Positions 56,294-64,000 of a DNA stretch of 64,000 nt are shown here, one piece after another. The translations under genes were made by a program, and so were the position numbers. The notes below the pieces were generated by a model that was not told the DNA's origin, did no database searches, and saw only the letters and a list, made by a program, of their open reading frames with translations. The DNA is from MFD04580-c1 sp963702995 (lineage in GTDB: Bacteria > Planctomycetota > Phycisphaerae > Tepidisphaerales > Tepidisphaeraceae). The first letter of the stretch is position 1, and every line of letters begins with the position of its first letter. Location of the stretch: contig OY969783.1 in the NCBI GenBank assembly GCA_963702995.1, positions 1,488,001 to 1,552,000 on the forward strand, written 5' to 3'.

Positions 56294-57442
56294 ATGTCCG
56301 CTTCCGAACCCCCCCGCCCCGCCGCCGCCGACGGGCGCGGGCCCGCGAATCATGAGGATCCCAGTGCTGCCGATAGCCTTCTGCCCCTCCGCGCCCGGAT
56401 CGACGCGATCGACAGCCAGATCGTCGGACTGCTGAACGCCCGCGCGAACGTGGTGGTCGATATCGGCAAGGTGAAGCAGCAGTCGAACCAGCCGATTTAC
56501 GCCCCCGACCGCGAAAAATTAGTTCTGGAGAAGGTCCGAAAACTCAACAAAGGCCCCCTGACCGACCGGTGCCTCGAAGCGGTCTACCGCGAGTTGATGA
56601 GCGGGTCGTTCGCGCTCGAAAAACCGTTACGGATTGGCTACCTGGGCCCGGCGGGCACCTTTTCCCACGCCGCGGCCGTGCGAAAGTTCGGCAGCAGCGT
56701 CGAGTACGTCCCCCTCGCCGATATCCCCGCCGTGTTTGAGGAAGTCGTTCGCGGCCACACCGACTACGGCCTGGTCCCCGTCGAGAACAGCCTGCATGGC
56801 GGCGTGGTCGATACGCTCGACGCCTTCCTGGCCAGCAGCGCCCGGATTTATGCCGAGGTGAAGGTGACGGTCCACCATTACCTACTGGCGAAGGGGCCGT
56901 GGGAGCAGATTCGGACCGTCTATTCCAAGCCGGAGATCTTCAGTCAGTGCCGCAAGTGGCTTTCGTCGACCGCCCGGGACCGCGACGTCCAGCCGGCCGC
57001 CAGCAGCAGCAAGGCCGCGGAGCTGGCCTCGGTCACGCCCGGCGTCGCGGCCATCGGCTCAACCCTCGCCGGTGAACTGCACGGCCTGCATGTCCTGTTC
57101 GAGAACATCGAAGACGACCCTGACAACCAGACGCGCTTCTTCGTCCTCTCCCGCGAAGGGGCCCGCCGCACCGGCGACGACAAGACCGCTGTCATGTTCA
57201 CCACCGCCCACAAGCCCGGCGCACTGGCCGAAGTGCTGGACGTCTTCAAAGAGAACGGCATTAACCTGACCGACATCGAGAAGCGCCCCAGCAAGAAGGT
57301 CAACTGGGAGTATTACTTCTTCATTGATGCCGAAGGTCACCAGGACGACCCCAAGATGCAGGCCGCCATCGAAGAGGCCCGACAGCACTGCCTGCAACTG
57401 ACGGTGCTGGGGAGCTATCCCCGGGCGACCGAAGTGCTTTAA
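56294..57442 (+). CDS. pheA: Bifunctional chorismate mutase / prephenate dehydratase
   Basis: 382 residues. After a disordered N-terminus, residues 30-105 form the AroQ chorismate mutase domain (LRARIDAIDSQIVGLLNARA), then the prephenate dehydratase domain (IGYLGPAGTFSHAAAVRKFG, GLVPVENSLHGGVVDTLD, NQTRFFVLSRE, the catalytic Thr-Arg-Phe) and a C-terminal ACT domain (TTAHKPGALAEVLDVFKENG, LTDIEKRPSKK) for feedback inhibition by phenylalanine. Converts chorismate to phenylpyruvate. ATG 56294. Intact, standard length. Confidence 0.96.
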   Translation: MSASEPPRPAAADGRGPANHEDPSAADSLLPLRARIDAIDSQIVGLLNARANVVVDIGKVKQQSNQPIYAPDREKLVLEKVRKLNKGPLTDRCLEAVYRELMSGSFALEKPLRIGYLGPAGTFSHAAAVRKFGSSVEYVPLADIPAVFEEVVRGHTDYGLVPVENSLHGGVVDTLDAFLASSARIYAEVKVTVHHYLLAKGPWEQIRTVYSKPEIFSQCRKWLSSTARDRDVQPAASSSKAAELASVTPGVAAIGSTLAGELHGLHVLFENIEDDPDNQTRFFVLSREGARRTGDDKTAVMFTTAHKPGALAEVLDVFKENGINLTDIEKRPSKKVNWEYYFFIDAEGHQDDPKMQAAIEEARQHCLQLTVLGSYPRATEVL

Positions 57443-57465
57443 CGGCGAGCCTCGTGCGCTTCGAG

Positions 57466-57590
57466 GCGGCCGGTAGGGACCGCATCGCGGTCCGCACGTT
57501 ACCCGTCCTCGTCATGAGGCGGCAGCGTCTCGATGTGATCGCGTCCCCCGTGGCGACCGCCGTGCGGTCCTTCGGCACATGCGCGGCGGC
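57466..57590. repeat. Family D-like repeat between convergent genes
   Basis: GGTAGGGACCGCATCGCGGT and CCGCACGTTACC (about 57470-57508), then CCCGTGGCGACCGCCGTGCGGTCC (about 57547-57570), echo the TAGGGTCCG / CCGTGCGG arms at 13369-13518. Lies between the stops of pheA and the DUF4058 gene. Confidence 0.4.
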
Positions 57591-57598
57591 GGAGGCGG

Positions 57599-58402
57599 CT
57601 ATCGAGACGACATCATCGCCTGAGCCCGCTCCGCTGCCCAAGCGGCATCGTCCCCCTCCAGCGGCGGGGTCGGCGGCTTCGTGTAGTCGAGGCGCCTGGC
57701 GTACCTGCCGTTGGCATAGGCTTGGTCGAGCAGCGGCTGCAGGGCCAGTTGGACCTGCGGGTCGTTGCTGCGCAGCGGGATCGGGAGGTCGGGGAGCTTG
57801 TCTCGAAGCGAGATCGGCTGCAGGTAGACACTTTCAGGATGGATGGGGATTCGGATCGTCGCCCGGTAGAGGCTCAGCGCCTTGGCGGGGCAACTGTGCG
57901 GCCGCAGGAGCCCGTTCCAGTCGCCGGCACGAACCAAGTCCACCTCGACAAAGTTGACGCGGCTCGCGACTAAGGCGGTTCGCTTCGCTCGAAAGGCGTA
58001 AAGCCCCTCGCCCTGCTTGTTCGTTGGGCTGACGAACTCGATGACCGTCACCATTCGCGAGGTTCGAGCATCAACGATTTGAATGAATCGTTCGGTGATC
58101 GGATCGACCCGGCTTAGAAGCCGGTAGGGCAACGCCTCCACCGAAGTCGCCGCCGCGACCCCGCCGCCACCTTCCACGAAGGAAGGTCCATTGGCGGGCG
58201 GCTCGAAGATCTGAACGTCCGGGCCGAACACCCGTGTGTCGCCTTTGTCAGATTCGACGGCGATGCGCTCCTCCGCGCTGGCGACGAGATCGTCGGGTAA
58301 CACCCGATTCAACACGTCTCTTGCGCCGCTTACGAGCGACGTATGCACGTCCAGCCAGTGCGGCTCGAGGTAGGGGTCCATTCCGGGGAAGGGGCTGCTC
58401 AT
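57599..58402 (-). CDS. DUF4058 family protein
   Basis: 267 residues from ATG 58402 (MSSPFPGMDPYLEPHWLDVH), the classic DUF4058 start. The EERIAVESDKGDTRVFGPDV segment, RMVTVIEFVSPTNKQGEGLY and C-terminal PDLPIPLRSNDPQVQLALQP and RLDYTKPPTPPLEGDDAAWA are family features. Restriction-fold resemblance to Uma2 nucleases has been noted for this family; biochemistry is unknown. Intact, in contrast to the fragments at 13700-14140. Complete protein, cytoplasmic. Confidence 0.92.
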   Translation of the reverse strand: MSSPFPGMDPYLEPHWLDVHTSLVSGARDVLNRVLPDDLVASAEERIAVESDKGDTRVFGPDVQIFEPPANGPSFVEGGGGVAAATSVEALPYRLLSRVDPITERFIQIVDARTSRMVTVIEFVSPTNKQGEGLYAFRAKRTALVASRVNFVEVDLVRAGDWNGLLRPHSCPAKALSLYRATIRIPIHPESVYLQPISLRDKLPDLPIPLRSNDPQVQLALQPLLDQAYANGRYARRLDYTKPPTPPLEGDDAAWAAERAQAMMSSR

Positions 58403-58492
58403 GTTGTGGATGATAGCAAGCCGGTCGCGCCGGCCGGGGCGGTTTCCCGCAAGTCAAGCGCCGCTGCTTACCGATACGGACATTATCGGACC

Positions 58493-61238
58493 ATGCGACA
58501 TCTTCTCCCCATTCTTCCGCTCCTGCTCTTCACGGCGTCGGCGATTGCCCAGCCGGTGGAGGTGAAGCGCGTCCTTCGGACGTTCGATTTCGAGGAGCGG
58601 CGGCTCAACAACCCCGAAGACCTGCCGATGCACTGGGCCAAGGTGGAGGGGCCGGGCCTGCCGCACTACGTCAACGGCCGCCTGGCGACCGATCAGGCGC
58701 ACAGCGGCCAATATAGCTTCCGGTTTGACTTGAACGGCGGCGGCCTGGTCTATCGGTACGATTCCGGGATTATCAAAGCGCTCCAGGGCGCCCACTACCG
58801 GATCGACGCCTACTGCAAGACCACAGTCCTTCCCAACGCCCGGGCGCGGGTGACCGCGTATTTCGTCGATGTGGACAACCGCATTCTACCCGAGACGGTT
58901 CGGCATTCGGAGCTGTACGCGGCCACCACGCCCGACGAGGACTGGCGCCGGCTCTCGGTGGAGCTGTCGGTCGTCAACCCGCGCGCCGGGTGGCCGATCA
59001 TCGAGCTTGCCCTGCTCCAGCCGGCGCAGTTCATGCCACAGTCGCTCGGCAAACGGACCCTCCACACCCAGGACATCCACGGCACCGCCTGGTTCGACGA
59101 TCTCACCATCTCCCAGGTGCCCAAAGTCGCGATGACCACTGCCCGGCCGGGGAACGTCTTTCGCCGTGGGGAGCTATTGCGGCTGCAGGTCAGCGTGGAT
59201 GATCCCTTCACTGACGATCTGTCCGCCCAGCTTGTCGTCCGCGACGCGCTGGGCAAAGTCGTGTTTCAGCGGACCGGCGCTCTGGATCTGGCTGGCGCGG
59301 AGAACGTGGGCCCGGTGCGAAAGCGCTTGCCGCTCGACCTTCCCGACCTGCCGGCCGGATGGTACGAAGCGTCGCTGGTCATGAGCAGCCAGGGGCAGTT
59401 CCTGGGCTCGCAGACGGTCGATCTGATCCAGCTCGCCGACGACGCGCCCGCCGCGCGGCCGGACGACCGGTTCGGGATCATCGCCACGTCGCTCCCGTTT
59501 GACGGATGGGACGAGCTGCCGCAGCTCCTTCCGCTCCTGTCGGCCGGTCGCGTGAAGCTGGCGCTCTGGAGCGAGGTGGGCGATATCCAGGCGATGGACC
59601 CGGCCGCGTTCGACGCGCTGCTGGAACGGCTGCAGGAACTGGGGATCACGCCGACGGCCTGTCTGACCGACCTGCCCCCCGAACTGGGTCACCGGCTGGA
59701 AGTGCAGATCGCCGCGATGTCGGCGGCCGCCACGGGGTCTGGGCCGACCGACAAGGCCGCCGAGCGCCGCCGGGCCCATCCCGCTCCGGCCGCTGGCGCG
59801 ACCTGCTCGCGCCGACCCGCAGGAATGGCAGCCGCAACTGGCCTACCTGATCTCCCGCCATGCGAATCATCTGGACCGCTGGCAGCTTGGGGCCGACGGG
59901 TCGGACGCCTTTGTCACCGACCCGAAGATGCGCGAGGCGTACAAGCTGGTGTATGCCGAGTTCGCCAAGCTCGTTCAGAAGCCCGACCTGGCGATGCCCT
60001 GGCCGGCCTGGTACGAGCTGGAGGGAGAGCTCCCGGCGACGGTGGCGCTGTCGGTGCCGTCCGCGGTGGTGCTGCCGCACCAGTTGCCGCTCTATATCCA
60101 GGACACGCGCGGGCAGGAGGGGCACAATCTTAGCCTATCGCTGGAGTGGCTCGATCGGGCGCGCTACGGGCGCGAGGCGCAGATCCGGGATACGGCCCAG
60201 CGGCTGATCTACGCCCTGTCGGCCGGCGCACGGCGGATCGACGTGCCGCTCCCGTTCTCGGTCCATCGGGACGGCGAGGGGGAAGGCTCGCTCGTGAAGC
60301 AGCCGCAGGAACTGCTGCTGGTGTTGCGAACGCTCATCTCGACCCTGAGCGGCGCGACCTACCGTGGCCGGGTGCCGATTGACGAAGGGGTTGAGGCGTT
60401 TCTGTTCGATCGCAATGGGAAGGGCGTGTTGGCCCTCTGGGATCGCGGCGGCAGTGACGGCGGCGAGCGGGAGCTGGCACTGAACCTGGGCGATCATCCG
60501 GCGAGCATCGACCTGTGGGGCAACGTGCGGCCGCTGCTGAAGCGGGCCGGTGCCGGCAAGGACGGCCGCCCCGGCGAAGTGCGGCTGTTGCTGGGGGCCA
60601 TGCCCCTGTTGCTGGTCGATATCGACGGGCAACTGGCGCAGCTCCGGAGCAGCGTGGCGATCGACCGGCCGCTGATCGAGTCGAGCTTCCAGCCGCACGT
60701 TCGGCACGTCCAGTTCACCAACGCTTACAAGACGCAGATCAGCGGGCTGCTCCGCCTCAAGCCGCCGACGGGCTGGAAAGTAAGCCCGCCGACGATCAAT
60801 TTCTCGATCAACCCGGGCGAGACGTTCGATCGGGAGCTGACGCTCGAAATCCCGTACAACAGCATCGCCGGCACGAAGACGATCAACGCCGACTTTTCGA
60901 TCCAGGGGGAGCGCAACACTGAATTCTCCGTCCCGATCCAGATCAGCCTGGGGCTGAGCGATGTCGGCATGCAATCGATCGCGCTGCGGGACGGCGCGGA
61001 TGTGGTCGTCCAGCAGATGATCACGAATTACGGCGACACGCCGATCAACTACGGCGCCTTTGCCGTCTATCCCGGCCAGGCCCGCCAGGAGCGCCTGGTG
61101 ACGCAACTGGGCCCCGGCCGCACGACGATCAAACGGTATCGTTTCGCCAACGCCCCCTCGACCGAGTCCTCCGTCCGCGTCGGCGTGAAGGAGCTGGTGG
61201 GGACGCGGATTTTGAACGACGAGGTCAGGATCCAGTAG
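58493..61238 (+). CDS. Large secreted protein with NEW3-like C-terminus, frame broken near 59766 and 59810
   Basis: About 914 residues. ATG 58493 (MRHLLPILPLLLFTASAIAQ) gives a signal peptide. The N-terminal module (FDFEERRLNNPEDLPMHWAK to HGTAWFDDLTISQVPKVAMT) looks like a carbohydrate-binding beta-sandwich; the middle (GIIATSLPFDGWDELPQLLP) resembles a TIM barrel. Between about 59760 and 59816 two single-base losses shift the frame (restoring GRWRDLLA then ADPQEWQPQLAYLISRHANH). The C-terminal part includes an alpha-galactosidase-NEW3-type domain (NFSINPGETFDRELTLEIPY). Likely a surface polysaccharide-active enzyme, but no catalytic residues were identified. Confidence 0.65.
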
Positions 61239-61299
61239 GATTGGGAGATCACGGTGCATGTCGAAGCCAGATGGCTCGACCTTTCGAATCCGGTGGATC

Positions 61300-61756
61300 A
61301 TGGCAAGGTCAAAGCGTTCTACGTCCGCGAGATCAAAAAGCAGGTTGGCGAGAGTTGGTCGCCCGTTTGACGCCGCCGTCCTGGTGCGAGCACGGCAAAT
61401 TGCCGAGCGATGCCGCATCATCATTCGGCATGAGGATGGGGAATACTTCGGGCAGGCCCTTGAGTTGCCGGGGGGCGATGAACGACGGCAAGACACCGGT
61501 CGAGTGTTTGGCGAAGACCATCGACATCGCCGCAACCACGATCGCGACGATGATCGAGTGCGGGGAGATCCCACCTCTGCCAGCGTCTGATGAACGGCGC
61601 GACGAGCAGGTCAACGTTCGGCTGACCAAGCTGGAGAAGCTGACGTTTGAAGAAGCCGCCAGGAGTCGCGGGTTTCGCGGCCTGTCTGATTTCATGCGTG
61701 CTTCGACGCTTGGCAGCTTGTCGGCCAGATCGAGCGCCCTCTCCGGAAAAATGTAG
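61300..61756 (+). CDS. HicB-type antitoxin, frame broken at G-run 61470-61475
   Basis: ATG 61300 (MARSKRSTSARSKSRLARVG) leads into AAVLVRARQIAERCRIIIRH and EDGEYFGQALELPG, a HicB RNase-H-like substrate-mimic domain. An extra G in the six-G run shifts out of frame; the original continues as AMNDGKTPVECLAKTIDIAA, LTKLEKLTFEEAARSRGFRG and a ribbon-helix-helix end. No HicA toxin is adjacent: the short frame before it (61253-61370) is not HicA. The gene may be a solitary or decayed antitoxin. Confidence 0.7.
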
Positions 61757-61822
61757 GGCGGGGATTGTCACGCCGCTTGAAGCCGTTCGCCTCGCGAGCC
61801 GCGCCTTACAACTTCCAAATCT

Positions 61823-62509
61823 TCACTGCTCCAGGGGGTCAGCCTCCCCCACCGCCGCCGCCAGCTTGCTCAGCGCTCCGCGGAGCGCTGCGACCTCGGC
61901 TTCGAGGGTGGCGACCCGGTCGGCCAAATCGGTCTGGAACGTCGCGTCGTCGGTCGAATCCGCGACGTTCAGGGGAGCCTCTTCCTGCTCGGTTGGAGTC
62001 TCCGCTTCCGCGGCCGCGTCCGGGCAGAGGAGCTGCACGTACCGCTCCGCGCGGCTGCCGGGGCTGGGAGCGATTTGCCTGACCAGCGGTTCTTCGCGAT
62101 CGGTCAGGGCGCGAATCATTGTCTTGGCGACGTCGAGGGAGTCGAGCGGGTGCATGCGCGAGGCGCGGCCGCGGATCTCGCCGAGGGTTTGGGGGCCGCG
62201 CAGGAGCAACTCCGCCAGGACAGCGAGCTCACCCGCCCTCACCCGCAGGACATCCTGGGCCATGTGCTTATACTTGTTTGTCCGGCTGCCGACGGTATCC
62301 ACCCGGACGGAAAGGCCTTTGACGCGAAGGCCTTCCAACGCGTCGAACACGCGGCCGTCGTCGATCGCGAAGATCGGGTCGCGGTTGTTCTTCTGGTTGC
62401 AGCCGTTCACGGTCGCGTTCAGTGTCAGCGGGTATTGGTCCGGCGTGGTCGATGCCTTTTCGATCAGCACGCCCAGGACGCGGGCTTCGTCGGCGGTCAG
62501 TTGAATCAT
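61823..62509 (-). CDS. YceH family protein (DUF480)
   Basis: 228 residues from ATG 62509 (MIQLTADEARVLGVLIEKAS). The two winged-helix-like DUF480 halves are clear: TPDQYPLTLNATVNGCNQKN near residues 22-41, ALEGLRVKGLSVRV and LLLRGPQTLGEIRGRASRMH near 103-122, with a C-terminal coiled coil (LADRVATLEAEVAALRGALS). Widely conserved, predicted DNA-interacting, biological role unclear. Complete. Confidence 0.93.
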   Translation of the reverse strand: MIQLTADEARVLGVLIEKASTTPDQYPLTLNATVNGCNQKNNRDPIFAIDDGRVFDALEGLRVKGLSVRVDTVGSRTNKYKHMAQDVLRVRAGELAVLAELLLRGPQTLGEIRGRASRMHPLDSLDVAKTMIRALTDREEPLVRQIAPSPGSRAERYVQLLCPDAAAEAETPTEQEEAPLNVADSTDDATFQTDLADRVATLEAEVAALRGALSKLAAAVGEADPLEQ

Positions 62510-62605
62510 GCTGCCGATCGTACCGATGCAGGCGCGTCGGTGCGACGGGCGCGGTCAACGGGGCCGTGGTGCGGGGGTAGCGTTTTTAGAGCGGCGGCGG
62601 CGAGA

Positions 62606-62690
62606 AGCAGGAAAATCCGAAGCACCAAATCTGAAGGAAGATCGAAGGCGGAAAGAAGGAATCGAGCGCAGGCGTTTCGAGCTTTCTTCA
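62606..62690. repeat. Family E dispersed repeat, copy 3 (partial)
   Basis: AAAATCCGAAGCACCAAATC near 62610 followed by TGAAGGAAGATCGAAGGCGG matches the interior of the elements at 32145 and 23344. The right arm is degenerate (CGAGCTTTCTTCATCCCTTT). It ends 17 bases before the start of the PSC gene, inside its leader. Confidence 0.55.
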
Positions 62691-62706
62691 TCCCTTTCGA
62701 GACACC

Positions 62707-64000
62707 ATGGAACCCAAAATCAACTTCTGGCGACTCGGATGGGCTGCCGCCGCGGCGTGGTGGGTCGGCCTGGGCACTTTGACGCCCGGCCTTGCCCGCG
62801 CTGAGCCGTCCGATCGCGACGCGATCGTCTACAACCGCGATATCCGCCCGATCCTTTCCGACAATTGCTTCTATTGTCACGGGCCGGACAAGAACAAGCG
62901 GAAAGGGAAGTTCCGGCTCGACGATCGCGAGTCAGCCGTGGCGAAGAAGGCCATCGCCCCCGGCAAGCCGGCCGACAGCTCATTGGTTGATCGCATCTTC
63001 ACCAAAGACGCCGAAGACCTGATGCCGCCCCCGGAGACGCACAAGGCGTTGACCGAGGCGCAGAAGCAGCTTCTGGTTCGATGGGTGGAGCAGGGCGCGG
63101 TGTATCAGCCACACTGGGCCTACATCCCGCCGCGGCGGCCGCCGGTGCCGGCGGTCGCCAACGCGCCGCAAGCGTTGAGCCCGATCGACGCTTTCGTCCA
63201 AAGCACGCTTGCGGCGAAAAAGATCGCCCCGTCGAAGCCGGCCGACCCGCGCACCCTCCTGCGGCGGCTGAGCCTCGACCTCACTGGCCTCCCACCGACG
63301 CCCGCGGAAATGCAGGCGTACCTTGATGACCGCGGCTCCGACGCTTACGCCCGGCAGGTGGATCGCCTGCTCGCCTCGCCGCACTACGGCGAGCGCATGG
63401 CCGTCCCCTGGCTCGATGCGGTCCGGTTCGCCGATACGGTGGGCTTCCACGGCGATCAGAACGTCAACGTCTTCCCCTACCGCGATTACGTCATCGACGC
63501 TTTCAACCACAACAAGCCGTTCGATCAGTTCACGATCGAGCAGATCGCCGGCGACCTGCTACCCCACCCCACCACCGAGCAGCTTGTCGCCAGCGGCTTC
63601 AATCGCCTCAACATGATGACCCGCGAGGGCGGTGCGCAGCCGAAAGAATACCTCGCCAAGTACGCGGCCGATCGCGTCCGCACCGTTGGCTCGGCGTGGC
63701 TCGGCTCGACCCTCGGCTGCTGCGAATGCCACGACCACAAGTTCGACCCCTTCACCGCACGCGACTTCTACTCGTTGGGGGCCTTCTGGTCCGACGTCCG
63801 TCAATGGGGCGTCTACATGGACTACGGCTACACACCCAACCCCGACCTGAAGGGGTATAGCAACGATTCGCCCTTCCCGCCGGAGATTATCGTCGCCAGC
63901 CCCTACCTTGCGGCGCGCGAGCATCGGCTCATCCGCCGCCTCGACGACATCGCGGCCCGCGCCGCAGCGCGCTTCACCGATGACGCGCAGGCGGCCGCGG
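62707..64000 (+). CDS. Planctomycete cytochrome C / DUF1549 protein (3' end beyond window)
   Basis: ATG 62707 (MEPKINFWRLGWAAAAAWWV) opens a frame that stays open to the window edge (431 codons so far). The signal peptide ends near LARAEPSD. The PSCyt1 domain has the heme motif in NCFYCHGPDKNKRKGKFRLD; the DUF1549 domain includes LLRRLSLDLTGLPPTPAEMQ, RFADTVGFHGDQNVNVFPYR and SAWLGSTLGCCECHDHKFDP. A DUF1553 domain is expected in the missing 3' part. Such proteins are abundant in planctomycetes and thought to function in the periplasm in polysaccharide degradation. Confidence 0.93.
   Translation, partial: MEPKINFWRLGWAAAAAWWVGLGTLTPGLARAEPSDRDAIVYNRDIRPILSDNCFYCHGPDKNKRKGKFRLDDRESAVAKKAIAPGKPADSSLVDRIFTKDAEDLMPPPETHKALTEAQKQLLVRWVEQGAVYQPHWAYIPPRRPPVPAVANAPQALSPIDAFVQSTLAAKKIAPSKPADPRTLLRRLSLDLTGLPPTPAEMQAYLDDRGSDAYARQVDRLLASPHYGERMAVPWLDAVRFADTVGFHGDQNVNVFPYRDYVIDAFNHNKPFDQFTIEQIAGDLLPHPTTEQLVASGFNRLNMMTREGGAQPKEYLAKYAADRVRTVGSAWLGSTLGCCECHDHKFDPFTARDFYSLGAFWSDVRQWGVYMDYGYTPNPDLKGYSNDSPFPPEIIVASPYLAAREHRLIRRLDDIAARAAARFTDDAQAAA

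Noticed and set aside
61253..61370. HicA toxin upstream of HicB
   Set aside because: The short frame (VEARWLDLSNPVDHGKVKAF) lacks the dsRBD-like HicA motif with its catalytic His and ends inside the HicB gene.

Overview
This 64 kb window is a GC-rich chromosomal segment from a bacterium that is almost certainly a planctomycete, plausibly class Phycisphaerae (Tepidisphaera/Humisphaera-like; inference). Supporting features are a cluster of secreted PQQ/BamB-like beta-propeller proteins, a DUF1080 protein, a PSCyt1/DUF1549 cytochrome, a GFTLVELLVVIGIIALL-type pseudopilin, DUF4058 proteins, a CE15-like esterase, a bactofilin and many short alanine-rich membrane proteins. No rRNA, tRNA or CRISPR array was found.

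Layout. 1-1244: 25-bp tandem repeats next to decayed DUF433/DUF5615 toxin-antitoxin genes. 1260-8730: queC, a membrane protein, a BtuFCD-type metal-chelate/cobalamin ABC importer, a coiled-coil membrane protein and the NAD(P)HX dehydratase. 9042-10178: a winged-helix, replication-initiator-like gene with repeated motifs upstream. 10376-24969: six PQQ beta-propeller proteins interspersed with small lipoproteins, a parvulin-type isomerase, an RND-like lipoprotein and a broken DUF4058 locus. 25401-39296: RRM protein, Spy-like protein, fatty acid desaturase, CBM20 protein, STAS protein, DUF1080 protein, GYF/pseudopilin fusion, CE15 esterase, SYLF lipoprotein, DUF2959 protein, MFS transporter. 39381-40776: a complete IS256-family element with an in-frame stop in its transposase. 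41071-46449: RecQ, an AAA ATPase plus DUF4276 TOPRIM-like pair, and a Vps4/katanin-like AAA ATPase. 46508-64000: M24 peptidase, bactofilin cluster, Uma2 nuclease, pseudopilin, ClpB, PheA, DUF4058 protein, a large secreted NEW3-like protein, HicB antitoxin, YceH, and the start of a planctomycete cytochrome gene.

Two features run through the whole window. First, intergenic spaces carry at least six families of dispersed palindromic or inverted-repeat elements (called A-G here). One lies inside the ABC importer operon, one supplies the C-terminus and stop codon of RecQ, and one hosts the IS256 element. Second, about fourteen small indels interrupt otherwise well-conserved reading frames (PQQ proteins, RecQ, MFS, parvulin, AAA ATPase, HicB and others). 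Most look like single-base losses next to short G/C runs, so sequencing or assembly error is the leading explanation and real gene decay the alternative. For those genes I give the whole span and the approximate break.
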